Shown piece by piece: positions 45,765 through 56,573 of a stretch of DNA of 64,000 nt. Position numbers and translations under genes: made by a program. The notes below the pieces were generated by a model. The model made no database searches. It saw only the letters and a list, made by a program, of their open reading frames with translations, and was not told where the DNA came from. The stretch lies in the NCBI RefSeq assembly GCF_019175385.1, contig NC_083344.1, forward strand, positions 28,646,231 to 28,710,230, read 5' to 3'. Source of the stretch: Lycium barbarum (taxonomy: Eukaryota; Streptophyta; Magnoliopsida; Solanales; Solanaceae). Within the stretch, counting starts at the first letter, position 1. Each line of letters opens with the position of its first letter.

Positions 45765-46980
45765 TGGTGACCTTGTGAGACCATATAACCCACACTGCGC
45801 ATGTACGAGCCTCTAATGGAGTGCTAGACACAAGGACGGGACAAGATCCCATCATGCCCAAAATGTACATGTACACAAACGAATAATCAGAAGCACCTCC
45901 GAACAATGCAGTGCTCTCAAATTAGCTACTAGCTCCTAAGACACTGGATCAAGATCGCCTCCCTGTAGTGGTGTGTATGTCTGCCCGTCCATATAGGTAC
46001 GGTGTAATATCATCATCACAATATGCCTATCATAATATGCTCATCATAGTATGCTCATCATAATACATGTGTAAAGACTCAAAGACAACTATACTTTATC
46101 GGGGTGACGTAAGGTCATGATCCACCGATTCCATTATGGACATCTATAAGTACTTTGCCTCACCTTGAAGGAAATAGTGCATAAGGTGAGTGTATACAAT
46201 AGCTGACATCACTAACTTAATAGTATTCTACCTCACCTTGAAGGAAATAGTATATAAGGTGAGTGTGTTCAACCAACAACACATTATTGAACTCATAGCA
46301 TATCTCTTATCTCACATAGCTATTCATGATCATCGACTCTTGACTTTCCGGAATATAGAGAATTCATGAAGAAGAAGGAGAAATCATGCCATCGGATTCA
46401 CTTGCTTGTTCTCCTTTTATGCCCACGTTTCTACCTTCAAGAGAAGTCGCATTAACATTAGCTAAGCGATTATAAGAACGTGCTTACTAAAGTTAAAGAA
46501 AATTAGGCAACATTTCCTTTGTTTATACAGCTTCCTCCATATTCCATATCAACTCCCAAACATCCGTAACATCATTCATAATATCATAAATAACAATCAT
46601 CATTTATCTACATTATCCACATTCCACAATTTCGCTTCAATTTCCCCATAATCATGGTCATAATTCACTATTACGTTCTTGTAGTATAATGCTCATTCCA
46701 TGTTCTAAATGTCATTCATAATCTACTTACAATCACAACATATCTTCATGATTCATTCCAAACTACTAGTCAACCATGATACTATTCACTCATTCATGCC
46801 CCACTTCATATATCTTGTACAATCCATGTGTTTCAACTTTCAAGTACTTTAAATAACATGTAAATACCATGAAGCTTACCTTAGATGGTGTAGGACTAAG
46901 ATTTGAGTGGTATTACTCTTCTGGCACCAAAACCCTAGTTCACCTCTCTTGAAATTTCATGGCTTAGATGACTTTAATAT
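45541..46980 (-). mobile_element. Element C 5' LTR (cut by element D)
   Basis: It starts tgtcacgacccggctag next to the primer site. On the minus strand it holds the GGGAT-CTTGTCCCGTCC form of the quasi-palindrome (about 45833-45856), (TA)n at 45728-45761, two copies of 'cctcaccttgaaggaaatag' (46160-46265), 'tttatcggggtgacgtaagg' shared with A, and a donor CTAAG|GTAAGC (GT at 46879-46878). The leader resembles solo LTR G. At 46980 it is interrupted by D; the missing U3 should lie beyond D and E. No tandem stem-loop was found, so an internal deletion is likely. Confidence 0.82.
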
Positions 46981-48651
46981 TGTTATATCCCATATTTTCA
47001 TAAATCGAATTATTCGCAAGCTAGTCGACATAAGTTATGGACGGGATTATTTTTGGATATGAAATACGAATTTTTAATTCTCAATTTTAATTAGTACACG
47101 AATTGCTTCTAAATTTTTATTTAGTGTAGAAATATTATTCGAGATTAGGGACTAATTAATTATGATTAGATTATTAAGTAGGGATTAGAGATTAATTAAT
47201 ATTAATTAAGTTAATTATATCTTGTGGGCCCCACCCTTTTTTAATTAAAAAAAAGGAAAACAAAACAAAATGGTGAGTCACTATGATGGACACCTGTAGG
47301 AAAAATGGGCAGCCCATAAATAGCACATTATTGACTAAGTTTAGTCATCATTTTCATTTCATAATTTGAAGCAAAAAAAAAAAAAAGAACATTTCCATGG
47401 CTGCTCTCGGCCAGCCATGGTTGAATGAAAAAAAAATTGTTTCTTGTTTTGATTAAGTTGAATTGCAAGTTCAAGGAGGTGATAGCAACATTGGGTACTG
47501 AATTGAGGAAGAAGAAATAGTGAAATTGGAGCAAATAAGTGTAGAAATTCCTTCGATTAAATTAAGGTAAGATTTTCTCATTTTATGGTACAATTGTATA
47601 AATGGTGTTGTAATGGAAGGATTAAAATTGGATTGGATGAAATTGGAAGTAAGAAATTGCATGAAATCGTTGATATTAGGAGTTGTAGTTGTTATATAGA
47701 ATTGTTGAGTTGAGAAGATGCAAAGTGCGTTTTATGTTAATATGTTGTTGTTCGTGTTGTTGTCGTGTTGTCGTTGATGGGGATTCTAAATCTGGAAGAA
47801 TGAAGTGTATAACGTATCGTATACAAAGCATAGGTTGGTTTGTTTGGTGTATAATCTTAAATGTTAATGATTTGGATTGGAAAAGGATTAAGAAAGGTTA
47901 TTGGGTTGTTTGAGTTGTTTATGGGCTGAATTGTAAGGATCCTATATGAATGTTTCTATTACTGTCATTGTTGGTATTGCTCTGATAACAGGAGGTTAAT
48001 TGGAAGTTCGGGTTAGGCGAGTCATATAGGGGAAATGCTGTCTGATTTCCGTTAAGTTCTTAACTAACAAAAATCCTAATCAAGAAAGTATGAATTGAAG
48101 AATGATTCCTATAGGTAATTGGTTGCAGATTTATAAGCTAAAAAGTATAGTTTACTAACGATAGCGTTACTGTCATATCAAATAGGCTAAAGGGGGCGAT
48201 GAAGCGGACTTGATTACGGTTAACCTATAACAGGTATGTAACGCTAACCCTTCTTTCTTTTTGGCATGATCTTTATAAAACAAACATACGACGTGTATAT
48301 GATTCCAAAGAAGTTCCTATTCTTAGAGCCACTAGGATGGCCAATGTTCTTGATTTCCAGAAACTATTTCATTATGTCTTGATACGTGTATATGATTCCA
48401 AAAGTTCTATTTTGATATAATCCATAGTGACATTCGAAAGGTACTTGATATGACTATTGTCTTGATTTTCGAGTGATAGCTCGTTTTGATTATTCTATCG
48501 AGTCTCAGATACGATTTAACTTGCATATGGTTGCTCACTACTCTGCTTGTGCATGCCTCAATATGTCTTTCACCGAGTCCCAGGCCGGGTATGTTATCGT
48601 GCACAGTTTAACTGCATTGTTCACCGAGTCCCTCACGAGAGGGCCGGGTAC

Positions 48652-48703
<52 letters not shown>

Positions 48704-49516
48704 TGATGCTATGTTTATGGCGGCCAGGATGGTATATGATGACTTTATTCACTGAATCCCATAATGGGCCGGGTATGATATATGATATTGACATGCATGA
48801 TTTATGTTTCAAAAGGCAAGTGTTTTGATATTCTGGATGTTATACTTGTCTCCTGTACTCTCTATTTCAGTTATGATCCTTTTTACTGTATTTCATGCTT
48901 TACATACTCAGTACATATCTCGTACTGACCCCCTTTCTTCGGGGGGCTGCATTTTATGCCCGCAGGTACAGACACTCGATTCGGTGATCCCCCAGCTTAG
49001 GATTTCCAGTCAACTGTCTTGGAGAGCTCCGTTGTTCTGGAGCCTAGATTTTTGGTACATATCTTCTGATGTATATATATATATATTTGTCCAGGGGTAC
49101 GACGGGGCCCTGTCCCGTCATATTACACTGTTGATACTCTTAGAGGTTTGTAGACATGTGTGTGGGCTGTGTATAGATTATGATCAGCTGTGTCTATATA
49201 GTTTGTTGTGGATGTTTCTGTTTGTTGTTGCAGCCTTGCCGGCTTGCGTATGTTATCGATATGTAGTGGCAGCCTTGTTGGCTTGCGTATTATAATGATA
49301 TATAGTGGCAGCCTTGTCGGCTTGCGTACTTTATTACGTTGTGATTGGTTGAGACTCCGCATGAGACAGATTATCATGATTCTGTGACGTTGAGAACCTT
49401 TGGGTCTATGTCGATTCCCATGTTGTCTATAGTGTCAGTCTGACTATGTCTAACAGGTACACATATGGGTGTCCAGCTCGGGCACTAGTCATGGCCCACG
49501 GGGCTAGGTCGTGACA
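46981..49516 (+). mobile_element. Element D 5' LTR
   Basis: A complete 2536-bp LTR, TGTTATATCCC to ggtcgtgaca. Landmarks: a TATA-like cataaatag (47315-47323), a 9-bp hairpin CCATGGCTG/CAGCCATGG (47395-47420), a donor AAG|GTAAGA (GT at 47567), copies of 'tcaccgagtccc..ggccgggta' (48570-48780), (TA)n of about 24 units at 48653-48701, the tandem stem-loop (48909-48946), and gacggggccctgtcccgtc near 49098-49116. It matches the 3' LTR from 54336. The ORFs inside (for example 47689-47913, 48804-49295) are paralleled in the 3' LTR and are not genes. Confidence 0.9.
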
Positions 49517-49520
49517 AAAG

Positions 49521-49532
49521 TGGTATCAGAGC
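49521..49532 (+). promoter_or_regulatory. Element D primer-binding site (tRNA-iMet)
   Basis: A perfect tggtatcagagc four bases after the LTR end. An acceptor-like ttttcctgtag ends at 49713, giving the same ~200-nt LTR-to-acceptor distance as in the other elements. Confidence 0.92.
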
Positions 49533-49734
49533 GGTTCATCCTCGGAGTGTCTACAGACCGTGTCTAGTAGAGTCTTGTTTATCGGTGTGTTGTGCACCAC
49601 ATCTATAAACAGGAAGCTACAGGACATTTAGGATATTATCTTTCCTTCTGTCTTAAGATCGTACGATAGAGCCAGAGTCTAGGAAAGATTGTTTCTGACC
49701 TCTTTTCCTGTAGGTAGGTGCAGAATTGCGTGAG

Positions 49735-50163
49735 ATGAAGAGGCCAACTTCGGATTGTGGGGGTGCTAAGAAGGCCCCTAGTGTAAATTCAGGACCCCAG
49801 GCTCCAGGATCGAGCAGGAGGAGCCTCAGTTACTCTATCGAGACTGACCCATCAGAGGACCCAGCGACAATTCCTCCAGAGTTTTTGATATCTAGGGAGG
49901 CGGTCCCCGAGGTCGTACCGGTTGCTCCTATGGTAGAATACCACATTAGACCGGCTACCCCGGTAAGTGTTACAGATCACTCAAGCCCCCTATCCTGGTC
50001 GTCGGTAAACCAGGAGTTTCCTGGTTATCTACATTCCCCGGACTCCGATGAGGAAGACGATGAAGGCCAGACGAGTAGATGGCGGGCAGATGATAACGAG
50101 GAGCACATTTCGCCTTATAGATCACCAGATCGGACTAGAGACCGATCGAATACAGGTATATGA
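49735..50163 (+). CDS. Short acidic ORF at the start of element D (gag-like position)
   Basis: The first ATG is at 49735 (MKRPTSDCGGAKKAP); an in-frame TTG at 49726 lies upstream but ATG is preferred. About 142 codons, rich in Ser, Pro, Asp and Glu: SIETDPSEDPATIPPEF, then HSPDSDEEDDEGQTSRW, ending RSPDRTRDRSNTG. The frame stays open up to a donor-like CAG|GTATAT (GT at 50156-50157) and stops just after it. So it may be one exon (about 49714-50155) after the leader acceptor. It sits where gag should begin, but no capsid or zinc-knuckle sequence follows. I do not recognise the protein; it could be a diverged gag N-terminus or captured sequence. Confidence 0.4.
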   Translation: MKRPTSDCGGAKKAPSVNSGPQAPGSSRRSLSYSIETDPSEDPATIPPEFLISREAVPEVVPVAPMVEYHIRPATPVSVTDHSSPLSWSSVNQEFPGYLHSPDSDEEDDEGQTSRWRADDNEEHISPYRSPDRTRDRSNTGI

Positions 50164-53100
50164 AATCTTATTGAAATTTCCTATGTATGTGCATTTTCTA
50201 TAGATTGTTACCTAATAGCAGCGAGCGGAAATCAAAGGGGCCGACAACCAAGTATTTACGAGTAACAATGACCAAGGTGTTCCCATCACCGTGGGAATTT
50301 TGAAATCTAGCATGGAAAATAGTTGTACATACAGGTGAAAGTTGGATATCAAGGTTTCATAATTAGAATTTGTATATACGGAATGGCAAACTAGCCATCA
50401 TTATGGTAAGATAATGGGTCGAACGTATATATATTGTAGAGAAGCTCAGTTATAAATGGTGCATAGAAGAAGCTAAAGGAATCAGTAACGGTAAGCAGAA
50501 TATATGTTAGACATAGTGTGAATGTTGCAGGTATGATCAAAACCTGCAGTTAAAGATTGAAAACGAAAATAAACAGGAATGTGTGACAGGTACAGTTTTA
50601 GTTGGACACACGAGGTAAGTTCGTCATTTTCATCCAGTGATTGATATGGGGAGCCATGTGCGGCTATGATACAATATACTATATACATATATATGTTGGC
50701 CCTGTGAGGCATTGTTGGTATTTCCTGCGTGCAGGTTTTGAGATAGTATGAAATACAGAGGTAACTCTGCCAAAATTTTCTTAGAAATAAAAAGAGAGAA
50801 TGAGATATAAGTTCGTAATATTTTTGAAAGGTCGTGTCAATAGTAACGATAAGATTTGACTAAGTCGCAAGTATGTCTGACTTCGAGAAATAAAGTTAAC
50901 GGTTGAATTGGTAATAATAGTAATTATGAGGTCGACATTGATATGGTAAATTTATCATGTTGGATTAAAGTTTTAAGAGATACCCTCCATGCCAACCGTA
51001 AGAGGCATTATTCTTATTTGGGAAATTCGATTTCGAAGAAGCAAATATGAGCAACAAAGTTTGGAATTCATTTGAGTGGACCAGAATACTTTCCAACCAC
51101 ATTTTACCTTAGAAAGAGCTCATGTTGAAGAGCAAAAACGTCCAGCAATTAAGTTTCACTTTTATTAAAGAGTACAAAGCATACAACAAGTAGTTTATGA
51201 ACTAAATAATTCGTTCATGACCCAAGAACAAATCTGGCTCTAGTTCCTCCTCTTGTGGTGGCTTGGAGGATTGTTATGAGAATGAGTAAAGCCCGGTGAG
51301 GAAGCGACTAAAAGATATGACGTGATCTATGTGACTAAGGTATAAAGGCAAATATGAAATGGAAAGGCAGAGTGTAGAACGAATGAGAAAGGCTTATAAA
51401 GTTCTATAGGGCAAGTTCATAATAAAGAGTATGCGGTAACGAAAATGAAGCGAGCGAGATAACAGCGCAGTAATAGGTTATGACATGTATAGCTGAGAAC
51501 ACGAGTAATATAAGTGACGGAACTGTGAAAGACCAAACTGTAAAGATAAGCAACGAAGCGGAATGAGTGCCAGAAAATGATTGGGACGATAAGAACAAAT
51601 AGGGATGAACGGAATACACTTTGAAAAAGAGAAAGGGATTATGCAGGAGTAGTGGTTTCTGAAGGATACAGGGGTAGCATGAGATTCCTCGTGCATAGAA
51701 TAAAAGATGGACATAGACTGGAGAAATAAAAGGAGTTCTAAAGGAAACACCTAATATAAATGTGATCAATTGAGTACGAGTATGAAATAGAAAGGAAAAT
51801 ATATAGCTACGAACTTAAAGGTGCAGTACGACGAAAACGTGGTAAGATAAGACCATTATTAAGACGAATTCGATATGATTTTGAGTAAGTTAGAAGTTAG
51901 CGTTGGGTACACAACAAGGGTGAAAGAGAATAAGGCATAAAGGAGTACCGCATATATATGACTTTACCTCGGAAAGAGTGAAATCCTTAAAGGATAAGGA
52001 CTGTAAGCCTGAGGAACAAATGAGGTATTGTGAATTTATTAAAGGAATAGATGATATAGGTTCGGGTAAAGATAATGTTACAAGAGAGCCTTGGATACTT
52101 ATCACTGGGATATAAGTGCTACCTAATCGAGAATTTGGAACGATTATAAGTACTAAATAATTATTGATTGGAGTGAGTGGAATGTGACTTTGGATGAGTT
52201 GCTACGTTGGTTAGATTATTCGATTACAGATTATCAGATGAGATTTTGTACTATACATAGAAAGGTTCTCGTCACTTCTAGATTTTATTAAGGTTTCGTA
52301 CGTCGATAATCAAAGTTATAAATTATAAATAAAAGACATGGGCATGGTACAGTATACCAAGTGAGTTATCAGATGAATTTGAAATTGGAAATGGGGTCAT
52401 AAAGCAGAATATAAATAGATAATGGTATAAGTATACCCTTAAGGGGGGAAGCGGGTGAGAGAAATATAGGTATAATATGGAAACAAGCGACACTGCAATG
52501 TATTTGATGTGGATACTAAAACTTCAAGTGAGATCCCTTGCTGAAACAAGCTAGTAAGATCTGAAAGCCAGCAATAAACGAATAGAAGTCAGGAGGGCAT
52601 TAGAGACTGTGCCGAGAATTATTTGTAAAGATCTTGAATGATATGACATTAAAAAGTGGGTGCTTATAAAAAGAAGGAGTACGACAGGAGAATAGTAACG
52701 AGTAACTTGAAAGATATTATAAAGGATGGCAATGTCAAACTGGATTAGAGGCTAAGATGTCTGCAATAGAGTTGTGCGCTAATGGTATTGCGACTTATAA
52801 GTAGCGAAGGGAAGGGATAGAAAATCTCCTATAGTAGGATAGGAGAAAATCAAATGGTGAATAAAGGAAGGGAAAGGAATACGACAAGATAGACAGCAAG
52901 TGAGTTTTAGTACAAATAAGATATGTAAAGCAGAATGAATCAGGAGAAGGAAAGACTATGACTAAGATCGGATGTAGTTTGTACAAATTATACAAGAATA
53001 GTTATGCGATATACGCACATTTGTATGTTAAGAATGAGACCAAGTTAGTACTTGATAAGAAGAGTAATGATTCAGTAATAACAATGTGGTTACGATATTT

Positions 53101-54299
53101 TGGATACATTAGGGAAAGATGTAAGATGGTTTGAACCAAAGTACCGAGATGAAATTAGCACTGAGGGCAAAAGCCATAGTGGAGCCTTGACATCAATTGA
53201 AAGATATAAGAGGAGAATGTAGGGTCTGTATAAAGACTAGTGAAGCAACGTTAAGGTATTTCTCGGGCTGATTTGAGCACCTTCGCATATTCGTGTAAAG
53301 ATTGCAATATAATGTGTGATAGAGAAACTAAGAGCACAATTTGAGAAAGGGGCAATAGAAGAGTTTGAATCAAAAATAAAGAAAAAATACGAAATAATAT
53401 GCCTAAAAATGTTACAAGTTGGATTAAGGGAAGTTGTGAAATGGTTTACCCGAGACGATCAGAACAAGCGGGTCACTGGCTACTGGGTGACAGTGAATTT
53501 ATATGTCAAATCAAGAGAAATTCTTTCAGAATTATACCAGTTAATAATAGACAGATCCTAGAGCAGCTATGTGAAGTTATAATATGAGGGAACTCAAGCG
53601 CTATTTGATAGCCAACCCTAAGATCAAGACTAAGAGCTAAAAGCAAAGTGACAGTTAAGAACCTTTAAAAGGAAGTCGAGAAGTGACACATGATGCGGAA
53701 GATTCCAGAACATGGACTGTAACAGCAGAGCAATGCAAGGTTATTGGAGTAAAATAATGTTATACCTTAGGAAAGGTCATTTTATCCACAGGGTTTGTGA
53801 AGGGTCTATAAGTTACCGGAGGTATGAAATATTCCATGAATTGTAAAGTCTAATAAACCGATGAGGGATATCTGCACGTTACAAGATCTTATTTAAAGAT
53901 TAGAAGGTAAAGTGAAGTGAACGATGTATCATCTTAAGGGGGTAACTATAGAAAAGGAAAGAGTCGAGTTATGACTAAGTGCACCATGAGTACAAGTCCG
54001 AATCAATCAGTGATAGTACAACTGAATAGTATGCAGACAAGAGAGACAGTAACATTTCAGCAGAAGAGCTCGCAATACAACTGACAACCGACTGCTGAAT
54101 AAAGAGGAGAGTAAAGATAATAACGTGGAATTATTACCTCGAGAAGCAACAGAAAGAGAAAGTATTACCAGAATGATTACGTAGAGATCTGAAATTCATT
54201 ATAATAGATTGAAGGAAATAGGCCAATGAAAGAAGCATGTGAGGAATATAATTCAGTAAGAGAACATTTAAGGAAATATTGGGAGCCCAGGACTAGTTT
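50164..54299 (+). mobile_element. Element D internal domain, purine-rich, non-coding
   Basis: There is no usable gag or pol. The sense strand is strongly A/G-rich. Blocks shared with E: GAG|GTAAG donor (50614-50619), the 3'-UTR-like module (50698-50800), 'gataccctccatgccaaccgtaag' (50981 on), 'ggaccagaatactttccaacc' (51080 on) and 'cagatgagattttgtactatac' (52237 on). A polypurine-like ttaaggggggaag lies at 52439-52451, internal to the element. After about 53200 there are faint pol echoes (for example 53575-53625 resembles the RNaseH-integrase linker of E). The small ORF at 53316-53561 has no recognisable domain. Confidence 0.6.
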
Positions 54300-54335
54300 A
54301 ACATTCGAGGACGAATGTTCTAAAGGGGGGAAGGA
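54300..54335 (+). promoter_or_regulatory. Element D hairpin and polypurine tract
   Basis: AACATTCG-AGGA-CGAATGTT at 54300-54319, then ctaaaggggggaagga to the LTR start at 54336. The perfect hairpin persists although this element has no protein-coding constraint left. Confidence 0.87.
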
Positions 54336-56573
54336 TGTTATATCCCGTATTTTCATACGTCGAATTATTCGCAAACTAGTCGACATAGGTTAAGAACAGG
54401 ATTATTTTTGGATATGAAATAGGAATTTTTAATTCTCAATTTTAATTAGTACACGAATTGCTTATAAATTTTATTTAGTGTAGAAATATTATTGGAGATT
54501 AGGGACTAATTAATTATTATTAGATTATTAATAAGGGATTAGTGATTAATTAAGATTAATTAAGTTAATTATATCTTGTGGGCCCCACTCGTTTTTAATT
54601 AAAAAAAAAAAGAAAAACAAAACAAAATGGTGAGTCACTATGATGGACACGTGTAGGAAAAATGGGCAGCCCATAAATAGCACATTATTGACTAAGTTTA
54701 GTCATCATTTTCATTTCATAATTTGAAGCAAAAAAAAAAAGAGAACATTTCCATGGCTGCTCTCGGCCAGCCATGGTTGAATGGAAAAAAATTGTTTCTT
54801 GTTTTGATTAAGTTCCAAGGTGAATTTCAAGTTCAAGGAGGTGATAGCAACATTGGGTATTGAATTGAGCAAGAAGAAATAGTGAAATTGGAGCAACTAA
54901 GTGTAGAATTTCCTCCGATTAAATTAAGGTAAGATTTTCTCATTTTATGGTATAATTGTATAAATGGTGTTGTAATGGAAGGATTATAATTGGATTGGAT
55001 GAAATTGTAAGTAAGAAATTGCATGAAATCGTTGATATTAGGAGTTGTAGTTGTTAAATAGAATTGTTGAGTTGAGAAGATGCAAAGTGTGGTTTATGTT
55101 AATATGTTGTTGTTCATGTTGTTGTTGTGTTGTCGTTGATGGGGATTCTAAATCTAGAAGAAAGAAGTGTATAACGTATCGCATAAAAAGCGTAGGTTGG
55201 TTTGTTTGGTGTATAATCTTAAATGTTAATGATTTGGATTGGAAAAGGATTAAGAAAGGTTATTAGGTTGTTTGAGTTGTTTATGGACTGAATTGTAAGG
55301 ATCCTATATGAATGTTTCTATTACTGTCACTGTTGGTATTGCTGTGATAACAGGAGGTTAATTGGAAGTTCAGGATAGGAGAGTCATATAGGGGAAATGC
55401 TGCCCAATATCCGTTAAGTTCTTAACTAATAAAAATCCTAATCAAGAAAGTATGAATTGAAGAATGATTCCTATAGGTAATTGGTTGCAGATTTATAAGC
55501 TAAAAAGTATAGTTTATTAACGGTAGAGTTACTTTCATATCAAATAGGCTAAAGGGGGCGACGAAGCAGACTTGATTATGGTTAACCTATAACAGGTATG
55601 TAAAGCTAACCCTTCTTTCTTTTTGGCATGATCTTTATGAAACAAACAGACGACGAGTATATGATTCCAAAGAAGTTTCTATTCTTAGAGCCATTAGGAT
55701 GGCCAATGTTCTTGATTTCCAGAAACTATTTCATTATGTCTTGATACGTGTATATGATTCCAGAAGTTCTATTTTGATATAATCCATAGTGACATTCGAA
55801 AGGTACTTGATATGACTATTGTCTTGATTTTCGAGTGATAGCTCGTTTTGGTTTTTCTATCGTGTCTCAAATACGATTTAACTTGCATATGGTTGCTCAC
55901 TACTCTGCTCATGCATGCCTCAATATGTCTTTCACCGAGTCCCGGGACGGGTATATATATATATATGATGATATGATGATATGTTTATGGCGGCCAGGAT
56001 GGTATATGATGACTTTACTCACCGAGTCCCATAATGGGCCGGGTATGATATATGATATTAACATGCATGATTTATGTTTCAAACGGCAAGTGTTTTGATC
56101 TTCTGGATGTTATACTTGTCTCCTGTACTCCCTATTTCAGTTCTGATCCTCTTTACTATATTTCATGCTTTACATACTCAGTACATATCTTGTACTGACC
56201 CCCTTTGTTCGGGAGGCTGCGTTTCATGCCCGCATGTACAGACACTCGATTCGGTGATCCCCCAACTTAGGATTTCCAGTGAGCTGTCTTGGAGAGCTCC
56301 GCTGTTCCGGAGCCTAGATGTTTGGTACTGATCTTCTGATGTATATATATATATGTTTGTCCAGGGGTACGACGGGGCCTTGTCCCGTCATATTACACTG
56401 TTGATACTCTTAGAGGTCTGTAGACATGTGTGTGGGCTGTGTATAGATTATGATCAGTTGTGTCTATATAGTTTGTTGTGGATGTTTCTGTTTTTTGTGG
56501 CAGCCTTGCCGGCTTGCGTATGTTATCGATATGTAGTGGCAGCCTTGTCGGCTACCATATTATAATGATATAT
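54336..56573 (+). mobile_element. Element D 3' LTR (interrupted by E)
   Basis: It pairs with 46981-49270 by eye with scattered substitutions. The same landmarks recur: cataaatag (54672-54680), hairpin CCATGGCTG/CAGCCATGG (54751-54776), stem-loops (56179-56216, with one mismatch in the second) and gacggggccttgtcccgtc near 56372-56390. The (TA)n run is much shorter (about 55953-55966) than in the 5' LTR. At 56573 the LTR breaks at 'ataatgatatat', where E starts. Confidence 0.9.

Noticed and set aside
53316..53561. 81-codon ORF in D as a gene
   Set aside because: It is in purine-rich decayed sequence where faint pol-linker similarity begins, lacks a recognisable domain, and has no counterpart kept open in E.
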